Source: RGIG6353 sp045660745 (GTDB taxonomy: Bacteria > Bacillota > Clostridia > Oscillospirales > SIG627). From it: a DNA stretch of 64,000 nucleotides. A program made the position numbers and the translations under genes. Shown here piece by piece: positions 24,751 through 34,186 of the stretch (positions are counted from its first letter, which is position 1; every line of letters begins with the position of its first letter). The notes beneath the pieces were generated by a model. The model saw only the letters and a list, made by a program, of their open reading frames with translations. It was not told where the DNA came from and ran no database searches. Location of the stretch: positions 1 to 64,000 of the forward strand of contig JAZREJ010000024.1 in NCBI GenBank assembly GCA_045660745.1, given 5' to 3'.

Positions 24751-25506
24751 TTAAAAATCCTTTTTCTTGTTGATGAAGAGCCCCAATACAACGAAAAGCG
24801 CAATGTATAAAAGTGCCGTCACAAGACTCAGTATAAGCTTTTCCGAGCTTACACTCAAAACCGAAATGTATGGAAGAAAGCTTGTTATCCAAAGGCTTGT
24901 AAAAGAGAATGAGTCTGTTTTTATAAGAGTATCAAGTATTGTGAGCGTGAGGTCAAGAACGAGCGGTGCTACGACGATGACGGTGATAGCTATTCCTATT
25001 CTGCGAATTAGTATGGCGATGACGAAAGCAAAAAAAGAATTAGCTACAGCTACAGCGTACTGAGTTGCAATAATGAATACGATTTTCGATGCGTTGGCAC
25101 TGCCTGTTTCAAAAAATAACGAACTGCTTATAAAAGCAAATATTTCAATTACTGCAAACATTACCGTTGTGCTTGTAAGCATAGATATTGCTTTTGCTGA
25201 AAATATTTTGTTTCTGGAAAAGCCCTTGGCACATATGTTCTTGATAGTTTGCTGTTCATAGTCCTCACATATGAAAAGAACCGTAAATATTCCCGCAATT
25301 ATCGTAAACGAGCTGTTGTTCAATGCATTTACGACACAAGCAACAACAGAGGTTGAAAGAACACTTGCCAATTCGGGAGTTATTTTTGCAATTGCACTTG
25401 CAGAGAGATCGGACAAGAATAAAAGTCCTACCGAAATAGCAAGACAAACGTAAAAGCTTGTTCGCCTTGCGAGTCTTGTGAATTCAAGCTGAAGCAGTTT
25501 TTTCAT
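24751..25506 (-). CDS. ABC-2-type transporter permease
   Basis: 251 residues with six hydrophobic segments: one at residues 18-37, then five more to the end, and a short KKKDF tail. Sequence CEDYEQQTIKNICAKGFSRNKIFSAKAIS after the second segment is the cytoplasmic loop usual in ABC-2 permeases of the bacitracin/lantibiotic-export type. It works with the ATPase encoded 3 bases upstream. The exported compound is unknown. Confidence 0.82.
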   Translation of the reverse strand: MKKLLQLEFTRLARRTSFYVCLAISVGLLFLSDLSASAIAKITPELASVLSTSVVACVVNALNNSSFTIIAGIFTVLFICEDYEQQTIKNICAKGFSRNKIFSAKAISMLTSTTVMFAVIEIFAFISSSLFFETGSANASKIVFIIATQYAVAVANSFFAFVIAILIRRIGIAITVIVVAPLVLDLTLTILDTLIKTDSFSFTSLWITSFLPYISVLSVSSEKLILSLVTALLYIALFVVLGLFINKKKDF

Positions 25507-25509
25507 TTG

Positions 25510-26394
25510 TCACCCCAACCTTTCCATGAAGAAGTCCTCAAGGCTTTTTACCTCGTTTACTACCTCATACACACGGATACCGCTTTTGACAAGTGCTTCG
25601 ACAATTAGAGATGAGTCCTCAACCTCGGAATATACGGATACCGTTTTTTCGTCCCTTATCTCAATATCCGAATAATTCTTTTCAAGAAGCTTCATTGCAC
25701 TGTCAGCATCATCAACGGTTATCTTAAGAGAAGTACGGCACCTTTCGGCAAGCTCTTGTGAAGATATCTCTTCAACGAGAATACCATTAGAGAGAATACC
25801 GTAATTCGTTGCTATCTTTCCAAGCTCATCAAGAAGGTGGCTTGAAATAATAAATGAAACGCCTTGGGAATTAAGATGTAAAATAATATTTCTCATTCCC
25901 TTGATACCCTCGGGATCAAGTCCGTTTAGCGGCTCGTCAAGTATAAGAAGCTCAGGCTTTCCGAGAAGCGCCACTGCGATTCCCAGTCTCTGACGCATAC
26001 CGAGCGAAAAATGCTTGACCTTTAATTTGCCGACAGATGCGAGCCCGACAAGATTCAAAAGCTCTTCTATTTCCTCATCCGTTGAAGAGGAAAGTATGGA
26101 AAAGCGTTTCATGTTCTCGTATGCACTTTCATTTTTGTAGAGTGCCGGTGCTTCGATTATGGAGCCTATCTTGCCTCGTGCCGCAAGCGTTTCCATGCCG
26201 TCAAACAAGGAAAATGAGCCTGAGTCCTGTGTAGTGAGTCCAAGAAGTATCTTCATAAGAGTGGTCTTTCCTGCTCCGTTTTTGCCGATAAGTCCGTATA
26301 TGTCTCCCTTTTTTATATTTATGCAGATCTTATTTACCGCAGGCGTTTTGCCGTACAGCTTCACAAGCTCTGAGGTTTTTACAACGTATTCCAT
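25510..26394 (-). CDS. ABC transporter ATP-binding protein (BcrA/CcmA-like)
   Basis: 294 residues. Walker A GKNGAGKTT, Q-loop, signature FSLGMRQRLGI, Walker B LLILDEPLNGLDPEG and switch His in ISSHLLDEL are all intact. The carboxyl extension (about 220-294) is typical for BcrA-like exporters of antimicrobial peptides. It is the first gene of a two-gene operon with a consensus promoter. Confidence 0.9.
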   Translation of the reverse strand: MEYVVKTSELVKLYGKTPAVNKICINIKKGDIYGLIGKNGAGKTTLMKILLGLTTQDSGSFSLFDGMETLAARGKIGSIIEAPALYKNESAYENMKRFSILSSSTDEEIEELLNLVGLASVGKLKVKHFSLGMRQRLGIAVALLGKPELLILDEPLNGLDPEGIKGMRNIILHLNSQGVSFIISSHLLDELGKIATNYGILSNGILVEEISSQELAERCRTSLKITVDDADSAMKLLEKNYSDIEIRDEKTVSVYSEVEDSSLIVEALVKSGIRVYEVVNEVKSLEDFFMERLG

Positions 26395-26429
26395 AGTACC
26401 TCCTTTTATGGCAGTTTGTGTGTTTATTC

Positions 26430-26458
26430 AGTATACTACCTATTAGATAGAATGTCAA
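26430..26458 (-). promoter_or_regulatory. Promoter of the ABC exporter operon
   Basis: On the minus strand, TTGACA (26458-26453) and TATACT (26435-26430), spacing 17. The spacer holds the imperfect palindrome CTATCTAATAGGTAG, a candidate repressor site. No regulator gene is next to it. Confidence 0.75.
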
Positions 26459-26562
26459 GTTCATACAGTCATTGTGGTGTGAAATACGACACACTTTACG
26501 CGACGGTCACTGAGATAGGTAGTTAAAGTAGAAAAATGACTGGCGTTTTTTATTAAAATGGC

Positions 26563-26591
26563 TTGACTTTTTGGGGTTCAAATGGCATAAT
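26563..26591 (+). promoter_or_regulatory. Promoter of the 885-residue TIM-barrel-like protein gene
   Basis: TTGACT at 26563-26568 and CATAAT at 26586-26591, spacing 17. Confidence 0.65.
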
Positions 26592-26645
26592 GAAAAAAGG
26601 TCAAGTATCCTAAAAATGAACCGCGAATGTAATAAGGTGACTTTT

Positions 26646-29303
26646 ATGAATAACATTTTTGAAACAGAAAATACTGTCGTTCTTGAAAACGATTATGTCA
26701 AGATTGAACTTTCCAAAAAGGATGCGTCTGTTATCGGTGTTACCGATAACAGAGACGGCAAGAGCATCATGGATGATGAGAAGAGCTATTTTATCGGACT
26801 TTATAATGCCGATGAAACACTCATTCCTTCAAAGTCCTTAAAGCTTTCGGGAAATACGCTTATTCTTGATACTGAAGTTGGCAAGATTGAAGTGAGTGCC
26901 GAGAGCTTTGACGATCATTTTATACTCGAGGTGATATCCGAAAAGCTTCCTGAAGGTGCTTACTGTGTGGGCTTTGGTGAGGTTAAATTCAATTACGTTT
27001 ACAACGAAAAGAACACACTCCTCGCAGGAGGTGTTTCAATGACGGTTAATACAAATCCCAATTATTTCCCTTCAGGCAAGGATAAAAAGCTTCTTGCAAC
27101 AGCGTTTCAACACCTCGGCGGTGTAAACGGGGCGAAGTTCGGCTTTACAGTGGCACCTCGCGGCGCTTTCAGAAATGCACTTAAAAATATATGCTTGAAG
27201 ATAGATAAGCAAAAGGGTCTTGTGTCCATGAATGCAGGTCCCTTCTCTCAGGATTTTGTAAGAAGCTCAGGAGATTATATCATCGAGTTTGACCCCAGTC
27301 CTGAATATCTTGCCAGAAACCTCGACTTTTACAATAAGCTTGGCGTTGACCAGATAGACTATCATAAAGGTTCAAGGACAACGAGACAGGGTGACTTTAA
27401 GCAGATGAGCTATGCGAACAACGCTGAATTCAGAAAAAATGTAGCAGACGTGCTCAAGGCAAACGGCATGGAGTGCGGACTTCATACCTATGCTTTCTAT
27501 ATCGACCCATCGTGTAATGAGTTTTTAGCACAGCGCCGTGTCCGTGATATGCTTGCCACAAGTGAGGTATTTACACTTTCCGAGGATGTTTCCGCGGAGG
27601 ATGTAGAGTTTTCAATAGAGGAATCCATTTTGGATCTTTCCACATATTACGGATTTTTCTCCAAGGATATGCCTTATGCTATTATTGGTGACGAGATTAT
27701 TTATTTCGGGATTGATAAAAACAAGGACAACAGGCTTACAGGTGTCGGTAGAGGGTATTGTGGCACAACGGCATCAACCCATAAAAAGGGTGAGAAGATT
27801 TATAGAATACTCGGATATTTTAATGAATTTGCCCCCAAACTTGATTCGGAGCTTTATTATGAGGTCGCTCATCTGACCGCACGCACCTATAATGAGGGCG
27901 GTTATACCATGATTTATCTTGATGCTATTGACGGTCTTTCAAAAACTTACGGCACAGACAGAAATGACCGTTGGTACTATGGCGCAAAATTCGTCCATGA
28001 GATAATGAGAAACTGTGAAATAGATCCGATGATTGAGTTCTCGGATATGTATCCCGCAATCTGGGCAACCCGTGCAAGAGCAGGTGCTGCAGATACACCC
28101 TTCCGTGCTTACAAGAATTGGAACTACTCTCATCACCGCTCGCTTCTTGACAGCCAGTGCAACCACTACGGTGCGGTACTCGGATGGTACAACTATTATC
28201 CCGTTACCGATATTTATCCCGGTAACCAGCACACAAAGTATCACCACTTCGACGCTGTAGACCATATGGGAAGCCTTGCTGTTATAAATAATTACGGTAC
28301 TGTTTTCCGCGATTCTAAGTCGTCTTATGCTCGCTATGCGGGACTCAGACGCAATATTGAGCTTTGGCGTATGTACTCGAATTTGAGAAAAACGCGTTAT
28401 TTCTCGGAGGAGCTTCTTGAAAAGCTTCGTGAGAACGACAAGCAGGAGTACAGAATTGAAAAGAAAAAGAACGGGAAATACGTTTTTGTCGAAAAGGATT
28501 ATCAGGTTAAGCGTCTTTATTCTATCCTTGAAGAGGGAAGAGGACAGACAGAGTTCACAAATCCCTATAAAAAGCAGACTCCGTTTATTAGAATCGAGCA
28601 CTGTATGTCGACCCTTGGAAAAGACCCCTTCGTTATCTATCCCATGAATGAAAACGAGCCTCTTTCTTCCCAGATAAGAATGCACGAATTCGGATGCGAG
28701 ATAGACCTTTCCGAAAAGCTTGCCATGAAGGTTCGTGTTAAGGGCAACGGAAAGAAGGGTGCGTTTGCAATTAAGACCTACGCTAACACAAACAGTGAGC
28801 ACGGCTACGGACTTTATATAATCGAGACCGATTTTGAGGGATGGCGCGATTTTGTGCTTCTTGAAGCTGACAACGGCGACAGACCCGATCTTAATATGGA
28901 CCTTGCAAAGCCTAACGTTTACGCTATCTTCCGCTCTGGACTCAGTATGAACCGTATGACCAAGGTGGAGATTGTCACATCAGGTGATATCGAAGGCGTG
29001 CAGATGTCAAGTGTTGTTGCTTGCCGTCAGGTATACAACGTGCTGAAGAATCCCACTGTCACAATTGGCAAGGAAAACGTAATGTTTGAGTGTGAGCTTC
29101 AGTCCACCGACTTTGTTGAATGGGATGGAAAAGAGGCTAAGGTTATCGACCGTTACGGCAACGAAAAGCCTATTTGGTTCAGCGGAAATATCACCGCCCC
29201 CAAGGGCAAGGTAAAAGCAACCCTTTCGGGTGTCTCTCTCAATAATTGCCCTGTTAATGCATACTTGACACTTGGATTTACGGGTAAGGAAATTAAAGAA
29301 TAA
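26646..29303 (+). CDS. Large putative TIM-barrel glycoside hydrolase, cytoplasmic
   Basis: 885 residues from the ATG at 26646, which follows AAGGTG; an in-frame extension upstream lies in the promoter. The amino third is beta-rich. The middle has barrel-like strands with acidic residues at strand ends: LDFYNKLGVDQIDYHKGSR, MECGLHTYAFYIDP, GGYTMIYLDAIDGLS and IDPMIEFSDMYPAIW, so the Asp in YLDAIDG is a possible nucleophile. A beta-sandwich-like region follows residue 640. There is no signal peptide. I do not recognise the CAZy family. It converges with another glycosidase-like gene. Confidence 0.6.
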   Translation: MNNIFETENTVVLENDYVKIELSKKDASVIGVTDNRDGKSIMDDEKSYFIGLYNADETLIPSKSLKLSGNTLILDTEVGKIEVSAESFDDHFILEVISEKLPEGAYCVGFGEVKFNYVYNEKNTLLAGGVSMTVNTNPNYFPSGKDKKLLATAFQHLGGVNGAKFGFTVAPRGAFRNALKNICLKIDKQKGLVSMNAGPFSQDFVRSSGDYIIEFDPSPEYLARNLDFYNKLGVDQIDYHKGSRTTRQGDFKQMSYANNAEFRKNVADVLKANGMECGLHTYAFYIDPSCNEFLAQRRVRDMLATSEVFTLSEDVSAEDVEFSIEESILDLSTYYGFFSKDMPYAIIGDEIIYFGIDKNKDNRLTGVGRGYCGTTASTHKKGEKIYRILGYFNEFAPKLDSELYYEVAHLTARTYNEGGYTMIYLDAIDGLSKTYGTDRNDRWYYGAKFVHEIMRNCEIDPMIEFSDMYPAIWATRARAGAADTPFRAYKNWNYSHHRSLLDSQCNHYGAVLGWYNYYPVTDIYPGNQHTKYHHFDAVDHMGSLAVINNYGTVFRDSKSSYARYAGLRRNIELWRMYSNLRKTRYFSEELLEKLRENDKQEYRIEKKKNGKYVFVEKDYQVKRLYSILEEGRGQTEFTNPYKKQTPFIRIEHCMSTLGKDPFVIYPMNENEPLSSQIRMHEFGCEIDLSEKLAMKVRVKGNGKKGAFAIKTYANTNSEHGYGLYIIETDFEGWRDFVLLEADNGDRPDLNMDLAKPNVYAIFRSGLSMNRMTKVEIVTSGDIEGVQMSSVVACRQVYNVLKNPTVTIGKENVMFECELQSTDFVEWDGKEAKVIDRYGNEKPIWFSGNITAPKGKVKATLSGVSLNNCPVNAYLTLGFTGKEIKE

Positions 29304-29338
29304 AAAAATCGCATCGGATTTCTCCGATGCGATTTTTT
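29304..29338. terminator. Bidirectional terminator between two glycosidase-like genes
   Basis: AAAAAATCGCATCGGA and TCCGATGCGATTTTTT form a 16-base perfect stem with a TTTC loop. Confidence 0.88.
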
Positions 29339-30806
29339 ATGCTTTTTCAATTGTGATTCCAACTCCCTTGCCGAAAACCTCTCCCGTTTCATCATAGTAA
29401 ACGTTGTAGGTATTCTTGCGGTAGGTGAGATTCTCTATCTTGAACCATTTCCAAATTCCGCAGATTTTAGGCTCTACGGTTAGAGCTTCTTTTTGGGTAT
29501 CAATTCCGCACAGACCTCGGAGTACAAGGTCAATAAACGTTGAATGGTTGTAATCACGTCCTCTGTTCTGACCGCCTGTCAGCTTATATCCGTTTTTTGC
29601 TACCTCGCGTACGTTCCATATGAATTCAAACGGACGCATTACCTCGTCGATAAAGTTTATCTTCTTTCCGTCCTCTACCGAGTAGTGCATTTCGGAATAT
29701 TTTAAAATAAAGTCATAGAGGTCCTTTTCCGAAATCGTATTTTGACTGTAATTGTTCAAAAGCTCAATTGCGGCGTTTATTGTGTAGCTTGTAGCGTACG
29801 GCCACACGTTGCCGTTCCAGGTGCAGGCTTTTTCCTGATAAAAGAGAAATCTTTCATGTGACATATCTGCTGTTGTAAATCCTGTTTTTGCGTTAAATAT
29901 CTTGTCGTCCTTAAGATATTCAAAGCACCCTTCACGCCCTTCGGACGGGAGCCCGAATGCCCAGGGGAAATATCCCATAAGCTCACGCACATTACATTCC
30001 TTGGGGATTGAGGTGCAGTCAAGCGACTTGTCGAAATCTTCGTCAAGCGGGTGTATCGATTTGAAAAAGTCCCCATCCCACATTTTTTCTTCTACCGCTT
30101 TTTTTATGGTGCGGGCTTTTTCGAGATAGAAGTCAGAGCGATCTTTGTTCTCCGAAAGAGCAAATATTTTCGAAAGAGACAAAGCATCTGCATACATACA
30201 GGAATTGAGAAGCGGACGAAAACCTTTTCTACGAACCATGTCGGGCGTGTTTCCGCTTATTGTGAATTCGGTGCCTTCTCTGTCATCTATCGACCAGTAC
30301 AAGCCGTTTTTTGTGAAATGGCGCTCTTCCCAGCCTTGAAAGTATTCTTCAAGAGCCGAAATGTTTTTTATAAGGAAATCTTCGTTTGCCGTCAGAAGGC
30401 AAAAGTTGTACATTGCAGTCAGTGCGGGCGTATGGTAAGCGTAAGCATTCCCCTCACCCGTGATGAAAAAACGTATGTAGTCAAGCAGTATATCCGAGTT
30501 TTTTAACCACCTGAATTCGTTTAAGTGATGTGTAAGTGCCGCATTTATTGTGTTATGCTTTCCCGCCCATGAGAGGTGCGTGTTTGTTAAGAACTCACTT
30601 AAAAGAAATCCGTCCTCGGTGTTCATTATGTGCTTACGCATTGTCCAAGTTCGGAAAGCAAAGGTTTCCTCAATAGTTCTGTCGGGACAATAAAGCCGTG
30701 GAGCGTTTTTCAAAAGAAAAGCCTCTGCGTTTTTGTTGCTTATAAAATTGATGACTTCCTCGTTATCGTTATCGTTGAATTTCTTAAAATAATCGCTGTA
30801 TTTCAT
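29337..30806 (-). CDS. MGH1-like (alpha/alpha)6 glycosidase
   Basis: 489 residues from the ATG at 30806, preceded by AAAGGAGA. The sequence shows the alternating helices of the MGH1/GH63/trehalase clan: ETFAFRTWTMRKHI, GLYWSIDDREGTEFTISG, RKGFRPLLNSCMYADALSLSKI, KACTWNGNVWPYATS, and GGQNRGRDYNHSTFIDLVLRGLCGI. The Asp in WSIDDREG and the Glu near the end of the barrel are candidate catalytic acids. There is no signal peptide. Probable role: hydrolysis of an imported alpha-linked sugar; specificity unknown. Confidence 0.78.
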   Translation of the reverse strand: MKYSDYFKKFNDNDNEEVINFISNKNAEAFLLKNAPRLYCPDRTIEETFAFRTWTMRKHIMNTEDGFLLSEFLTNTHLSWAGKHNTINAALTHHLNEFRWLKNSDILLDYIRFFITGEGNAYAYHTPALTAMYNFCLLTANEDFLIKNISALEEYFQGWEERHFTKNGLYWSIDDREGTEFTISGNTPDMVRRKGFRPLLNSCMYADALSLSKIFALSENKDRSDFYLEKARTIKKAVEEKMWDGDFFKSIHPLDEDFDKSLDCTSIPKECNVRELMGYFPWAFGLPSEGREGCFEYLKDDKIFNAKTGFTTADMSHERFLFYQEKACTWNGNVWPYATSYTINAAIELLNNYSQNTISEKDLYDFILKYSEMHYSVEDGKKINFIDEVMRPFEFIWNVREVAKNGYKLTGGQNRGRDYNHSTFIDLVLRGLCGIDTQKEALTVEPKICGIWKWFKIENLTYRKNTYNVYYDETGEVFGKGVGITIEKA

Positions 30807-30825
30807 GGTACTCTCCTTTGGCACA

Positions 30826-30854
30826 ATTATACTATATATCAATATAAAAATCAA
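30826..30854 (-). promoter_or_regulatory. Promoter of the MGH1-like glycosidase gene
   Basis: On the minus strand, TTGATT (30854-30849) and TATAAT (30831-30826), spacing 17. Confidence 0.72.
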
Positions 30855-31006
30855 GCAAAAGCGTAATTTTATTTCAAACACTTTACTTTACCGTGATGTT
30901 GTGGTACAATAACCTTAAAGCAACATTTTGTGCCGTACAAGGTCTTGCGACCTTGGTTTTATGGTACGATGAATCAAATATGCAAAATGACTTTTGGAGG
31001 ATTATT

Positions 31007-32971
31007 ATGAGAAGGCTTTTTTTATTTTTGCTTATACTACTGACAGTTTGTATTGCGCTTGCGTCCTGCGGAGGTACCGAATCATCTGATGATAAGGGCA
31101 CTCCGACATCGGTGGAAACGGTAGAAGGAAGCTGGTCGGTGTATTGGTATCTTTGCGGAAGTGACCTTGAGACCGGCGGTGGCTTCGCGACAACAGACCT
31201 TCAGGAAATGCTTTCGGTTCAGCTCCCCGAGAATGTAAACGTGGTAATTCAGACAGGCGGCTCTGTCGTTTGGCAAAATGATATTATGGATCCCTCAAAG
31301 CTTCAGCGCTGGGTTTATAACAGCGAAGGTCTTAAACTCGTAGAAGAGAAAGAACTCGCAAGCATGGGAGATGCGCAGACGCTTTATGACTTTTTATACT
31401 TCGCAAATGCCAACTATCCCGCCGAGAAGGTTGCAGTGACCTTCTGGAATCACGGCGGAGGTTCTGTTAGCGGAGCTGCTTTTGATGAGCTTTATGAAAA
31501 TGACTCCCTTGATCTTAATGAAATGTATGCGGCATTTGACGCGGTATGGCCCGCAAATAAAGAAGCTCCCGCGCTTGAGCTTGTCGGCTTTGATACCTGT
31601 CTCATGGCAACCGTTGATACGGCGGCTGTATTCCAGAACTTTGCTAAGTATTTTGTAGGCTCTCAGGAGCTTGAGCCCGGCAACGGATGGCTTTACTCGG
31701 GATGGGTGGGCAAGCTTGCCGAGAATCCCGATATGGACGGAAGAGAGCTTGGTATAGCGATTTGTAATTCCTACTATGAGGGATGCGAGGCAGTTGGCAC
31801 ACACGAGCAGACGACTCTCTCTCTTACCGACCTTTCAAAGCTCACTCCTCTTCTTGAGGCTTATGAAGCATTTGGGAACGAGGCTTTTGTTGCAGCGTCA
31901 AAGGACCCCGGATTTTTCGCAGAGCTTGGACGCATTGCTCAAAACAGCGAGAATTACGGAGGAAATACCAGAGAACAGGGATATACCAACATGGTAGACC
32001 TCGGACACATTGCACGTCAGACCTCTTGGATGCTTCCCTCCGCACAGTCTGTAACTGATGCCCTTGCCGATTGTATAGTACATAAGATATCCGGAATCTA
32101 TCGCTCGGAGGCAACTGGTCTTAGCTGCTACTACTCTTATAACGGTGACGTAAACGATTTTAACGGGTACGCAAACGTCGGTGTGGGACAGGCATTCAAG
32201 CAGCTTTTTGCTTACGGAATAACAGGTGATCTTCTCGAAGGCGGTAAAGAGTATATGGACTCGCTTAACGTTGATGCACTTCCCGATATTGTCACCTTAT
32301 TAGATACCGATTGGGACGGTGCGCCTCTTGATGTCAATGATGAGGGCACGGCATATCTCACACTCGGTACTGACGCTTCCGAAATACTTGCAGGTATCGG
32401 ATTCTCGCTCTATTACATCGACGAAAAAAGCGATATTATGATCTTCCTCGGTTCCGATAACGATATAGTTGCAGATTGGGATAACGGTATATTTTACGAT
32501 AATTTCAGAGGAGTATGGGGCGCTATTGACGGACATCTTGTCTATATGGAGCTTTCTTTTACCGGTGAGGACTATAATATTTACTCGATACCCATCCTTT
32601 TAAACGGCGAGGCATATAACCTTCAGGTCGTATATAACTTTACCTCGGAAGACTGGAGCATTCTCGGCGCTTCTCAGGGAATTGATGAAAGCGGCATGGC
32701 ATCCAAGGAAATGAGACTCCTTGAAGTGGGAGACGTAATCACCACCGTGTGCAAGTCATCATCCTACAGCGGAGACGATGACTTTGAAACATACCTTTAC
32801 GAAGAGATTACCGTAACCGAGAATACCTCGTTTGGCGAAGCACCGCTCTTTGACGGTACTTACTCCATGGTATTTGAGATGTGGGATTCTGTAGGAAATT
32901 ACGCATATTCAGATCTTGTTACATTTGATTGTGTAAACGGAGAAATATTTACAACTGTATACGAGGACTAA
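31007..32971 (+). CDS. Clostripain-family (C11) cysteine peptidase, lipoprotein
   Basis: 654 residues from the ATG at 31007 (TGGAGG 7 bases upstream). The signal LLILLTVCIALASC gives a lipobox cysteine near residue 20. Catalytic His is in TFWNHGGGSVSGAAFDE and catalytic Cys in LVGFDTCLMATVD, the C11 signature; an Asp-rich activation or calcium region is not obvious. The carboxyl 250 residues are beta-rich. It should act at the cell surface on proteins after Arg or Lys. Such lipoproteins are frequent in gut Clostridia and Bacteroides. It is alone in its unit, with a TTTACT, 17, TACAAT promoter near 30885-30910. Confidence 0.88.
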   Translation: MRRLFLFLLILLTVCIALASCGGTESSDDKGTPTSVETVEGSWSVYWYLCGSDLETGGGFATTDLQEMLSVQLPENVNVVIQTGGSVVWQNDIMDPSKLQRWVYNSEGLKLVEEKELASMGDAQTLYDFLYFANANYPAEKVAVTFWNHGGGSVSGAAFDELYENDSLDLNEMYAAFDAVWPANKEAPALELVGFDTCLMATVDTAAVFQNFAKYFVGSQELEPGNGWLYSGWVGKLAENPDMDGRELGIAICNSYYEGCEAVGTHEQTTLSLTDLSKLTPLLEAYEAFGNEAFVAASKDPGFFAELGRIAQNSENYGGNTREQGYTNMVDLGHIARQTSWMLPSAQSVTDALADCIVHKISGIYRSEATGLSCYYSYNGDVNDFNGYANVGVGQAFKQLFAYGITGDLLEGGKEYMDSLNVDALPDIVTLLDTDWDGAPLDVNDEGTAYLTLGTDASEILAGIGFSLYYIDEKSDIMIFLGSDNDIVADWDNGIFYDNFRGVWGAIDGHLVYMELSFTGEDYNIYSIPILLNGEAYNLQVVYNFTSEDWSILGASQGIDESGMASKEMRLLEVGDVITTVCKSSSYSGDDDFETYLYEEITVTENTSFGEAPLFDGTYSMVFEMWDSVGNYAYSDLVTFDCVNGEIFTTVYED

Positions 32972-32979
32972 CACAAAAA

Positions 32980-33007
32980 GTCGCATTGAGTAAAAGCTCA
33001 ATGCGAC
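32980..33007 (+). terminator. Terminator hairpin after the clostripain gene
   Basis: GTCGCATTGAG and CTCAATGCGAC pair over 11 bases; an A run precedes it. A second hairpin, AAGGCTGAAC/GTTCAGCCTT with TTTTTG, follows at 33010-33036 and overlaps the 3' end of nagA. Confidence 0.8.
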
Positions 33008-33024
33008 TGAAGGCTGAACTTGGT

Positions 33025-34185
33025 TCAGCCTTTTTGTTTCCCGTTTATAAAAACCTTTTGTATTTTGAGATTGGAATCAAAGATTGCAAGGTCTGCTCTG
33101 AGTCCTTTTTCGATTTTACCTCTGTCCGAGAGTCCCATTATTCCGGCAGGGGACGAGGTGAGCATATATACCGTATCGACAAGTGAAAATCCGTAGTGCT
33201 CCACTCCTCTCTTGAGAAGCATGGCGCCTGTCGCAATACTTCCGGCGAAGCTTGAGCGGTCGGGAAGCTTTGCAACTCCGTCCTCAATTATCACACGGTT
33301 TGCCTCAATCTTTTCGCCAAGGTAGCTTTCTTTAACGTCGGTGCCCGCAGGACGGAGTGCATCCGAAACGAGTGCAACCTTGTTGCGACCTTTTATTTTA
33401 ACGGCAAGCTTCAGTGCGTGTATTGCCGCATGTCTGCCGTCGGCGATAAGCTCGACACTTACCCTGTCATCAAGGTACGCCGCTTCAATTACGCCCGCCT
33501 TTACGACCTCGTTTATCTTTCTCACACTCGGAGTTGCACTGTACAGATGCGTTATGTGGGAAAAGCCCCAATCAAACGCACGGAGCGCATCGTCGCTAAC
33601 TGCGTCGCTGTGTCCGAGTGACATCTGTATGCCAAGGCTTGTCATCTTACGGGTAAAGCCTTCCATTCCGTCAAGCTCGGGAGCAGCGGTTATTCGCTTT
33701 ATTACGCTTGCCTCACGGGTAAGAAATTCTATCTCGTCGTCTGTCGGAGAATGTAACAGGTGCTCCTTGTGAGCGCCCTTTTGCTTTTTTGAGATAAAGG
33801 GTCCTTCAAGGTGTATTCCGTAGAAGTTCGGACATTTGGGCAGAGCTTTTTTGTATGCATCAATAAGCTTTACCACGTTTTCAAATTCCGAGGATACTGC
33901 CGTTGGTAAAAGAGTGGTGGTGCCGTTCTTGAGATGTATGTCGGATATGGCGCACAGCGCTTCCTCGGTACAGTCCATGAAATCATATCCGCCGCCTCCG
34001 TGTACGTGAATGTCAATAAAGCCGGGGGAAACGAAATTTCCGCATACGTCAAGAACTTCACACGCTTCGGGAGGCTCTCCCAGAAAAGCTGTGTCTTCTA
34101 TTCTGCCGTCTTTTATCAGAATGTTGGTTTTTCTTATTTCGTTTTCAAAAACCGCATTCGCGTTTTTTATAAGTGTGTATTCCAT
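33025..34185 (-). CDS. nagA: N-acetylglucosamine-6-phosphate deacetylase
   Basis: 386 residues. Metal and substrate motifs of the amidohydrolase fold: DIHVHGGGGYDF, GIHLEGPFISKKQKGAH, LGHSDAVSDDA, THLYSAT and the catalytic Asp in LVSDALRPAG. It converts N-acetylglucosamine-6-phosphate into glucosamine-6-phosphate and acetate in the cytoplasm. It starts 1 base after the end of the deaminase gene, forming a nagB-nagA pair that feeds fructose-6-phosphate into glycolysis. Confidence 0.94.
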   Translation of the reverse strand: MEYTLIKNANAVFENEIRKTNILIKDGRIEDTAFLGEPPEACEVLDVCGNFVSPGFIDIHVHGGGGYDFMDCTEEALCAISDIHLKNGTTTLLPTAVSSEFENVVKLIDAYKKALPKCPNFYGIHLEGPFISKKQKGAHKEHLLHSPTDDEIEFLTREASVIKRITAAPELDGMEGFTRKMTSLGIQMSLGHSDAVSDDALRAFDWGFSHITHLYSATPSVRKINEVVKAGVIEAAYLDDRVSVELIADGRHAAIHALKLAVKIKGRNKVALVSDALRPAGTDVKESYLGEKIEANRVIIEDGVAKLPDRSSFAGSIATGAMLLKRGVEHYGFSLVDTVYMLTSSPAGIMGLSDRGKIEKGLRADLAIFDSNLKIQKVFINGKQKG

Positions 34186-34186
34186 A

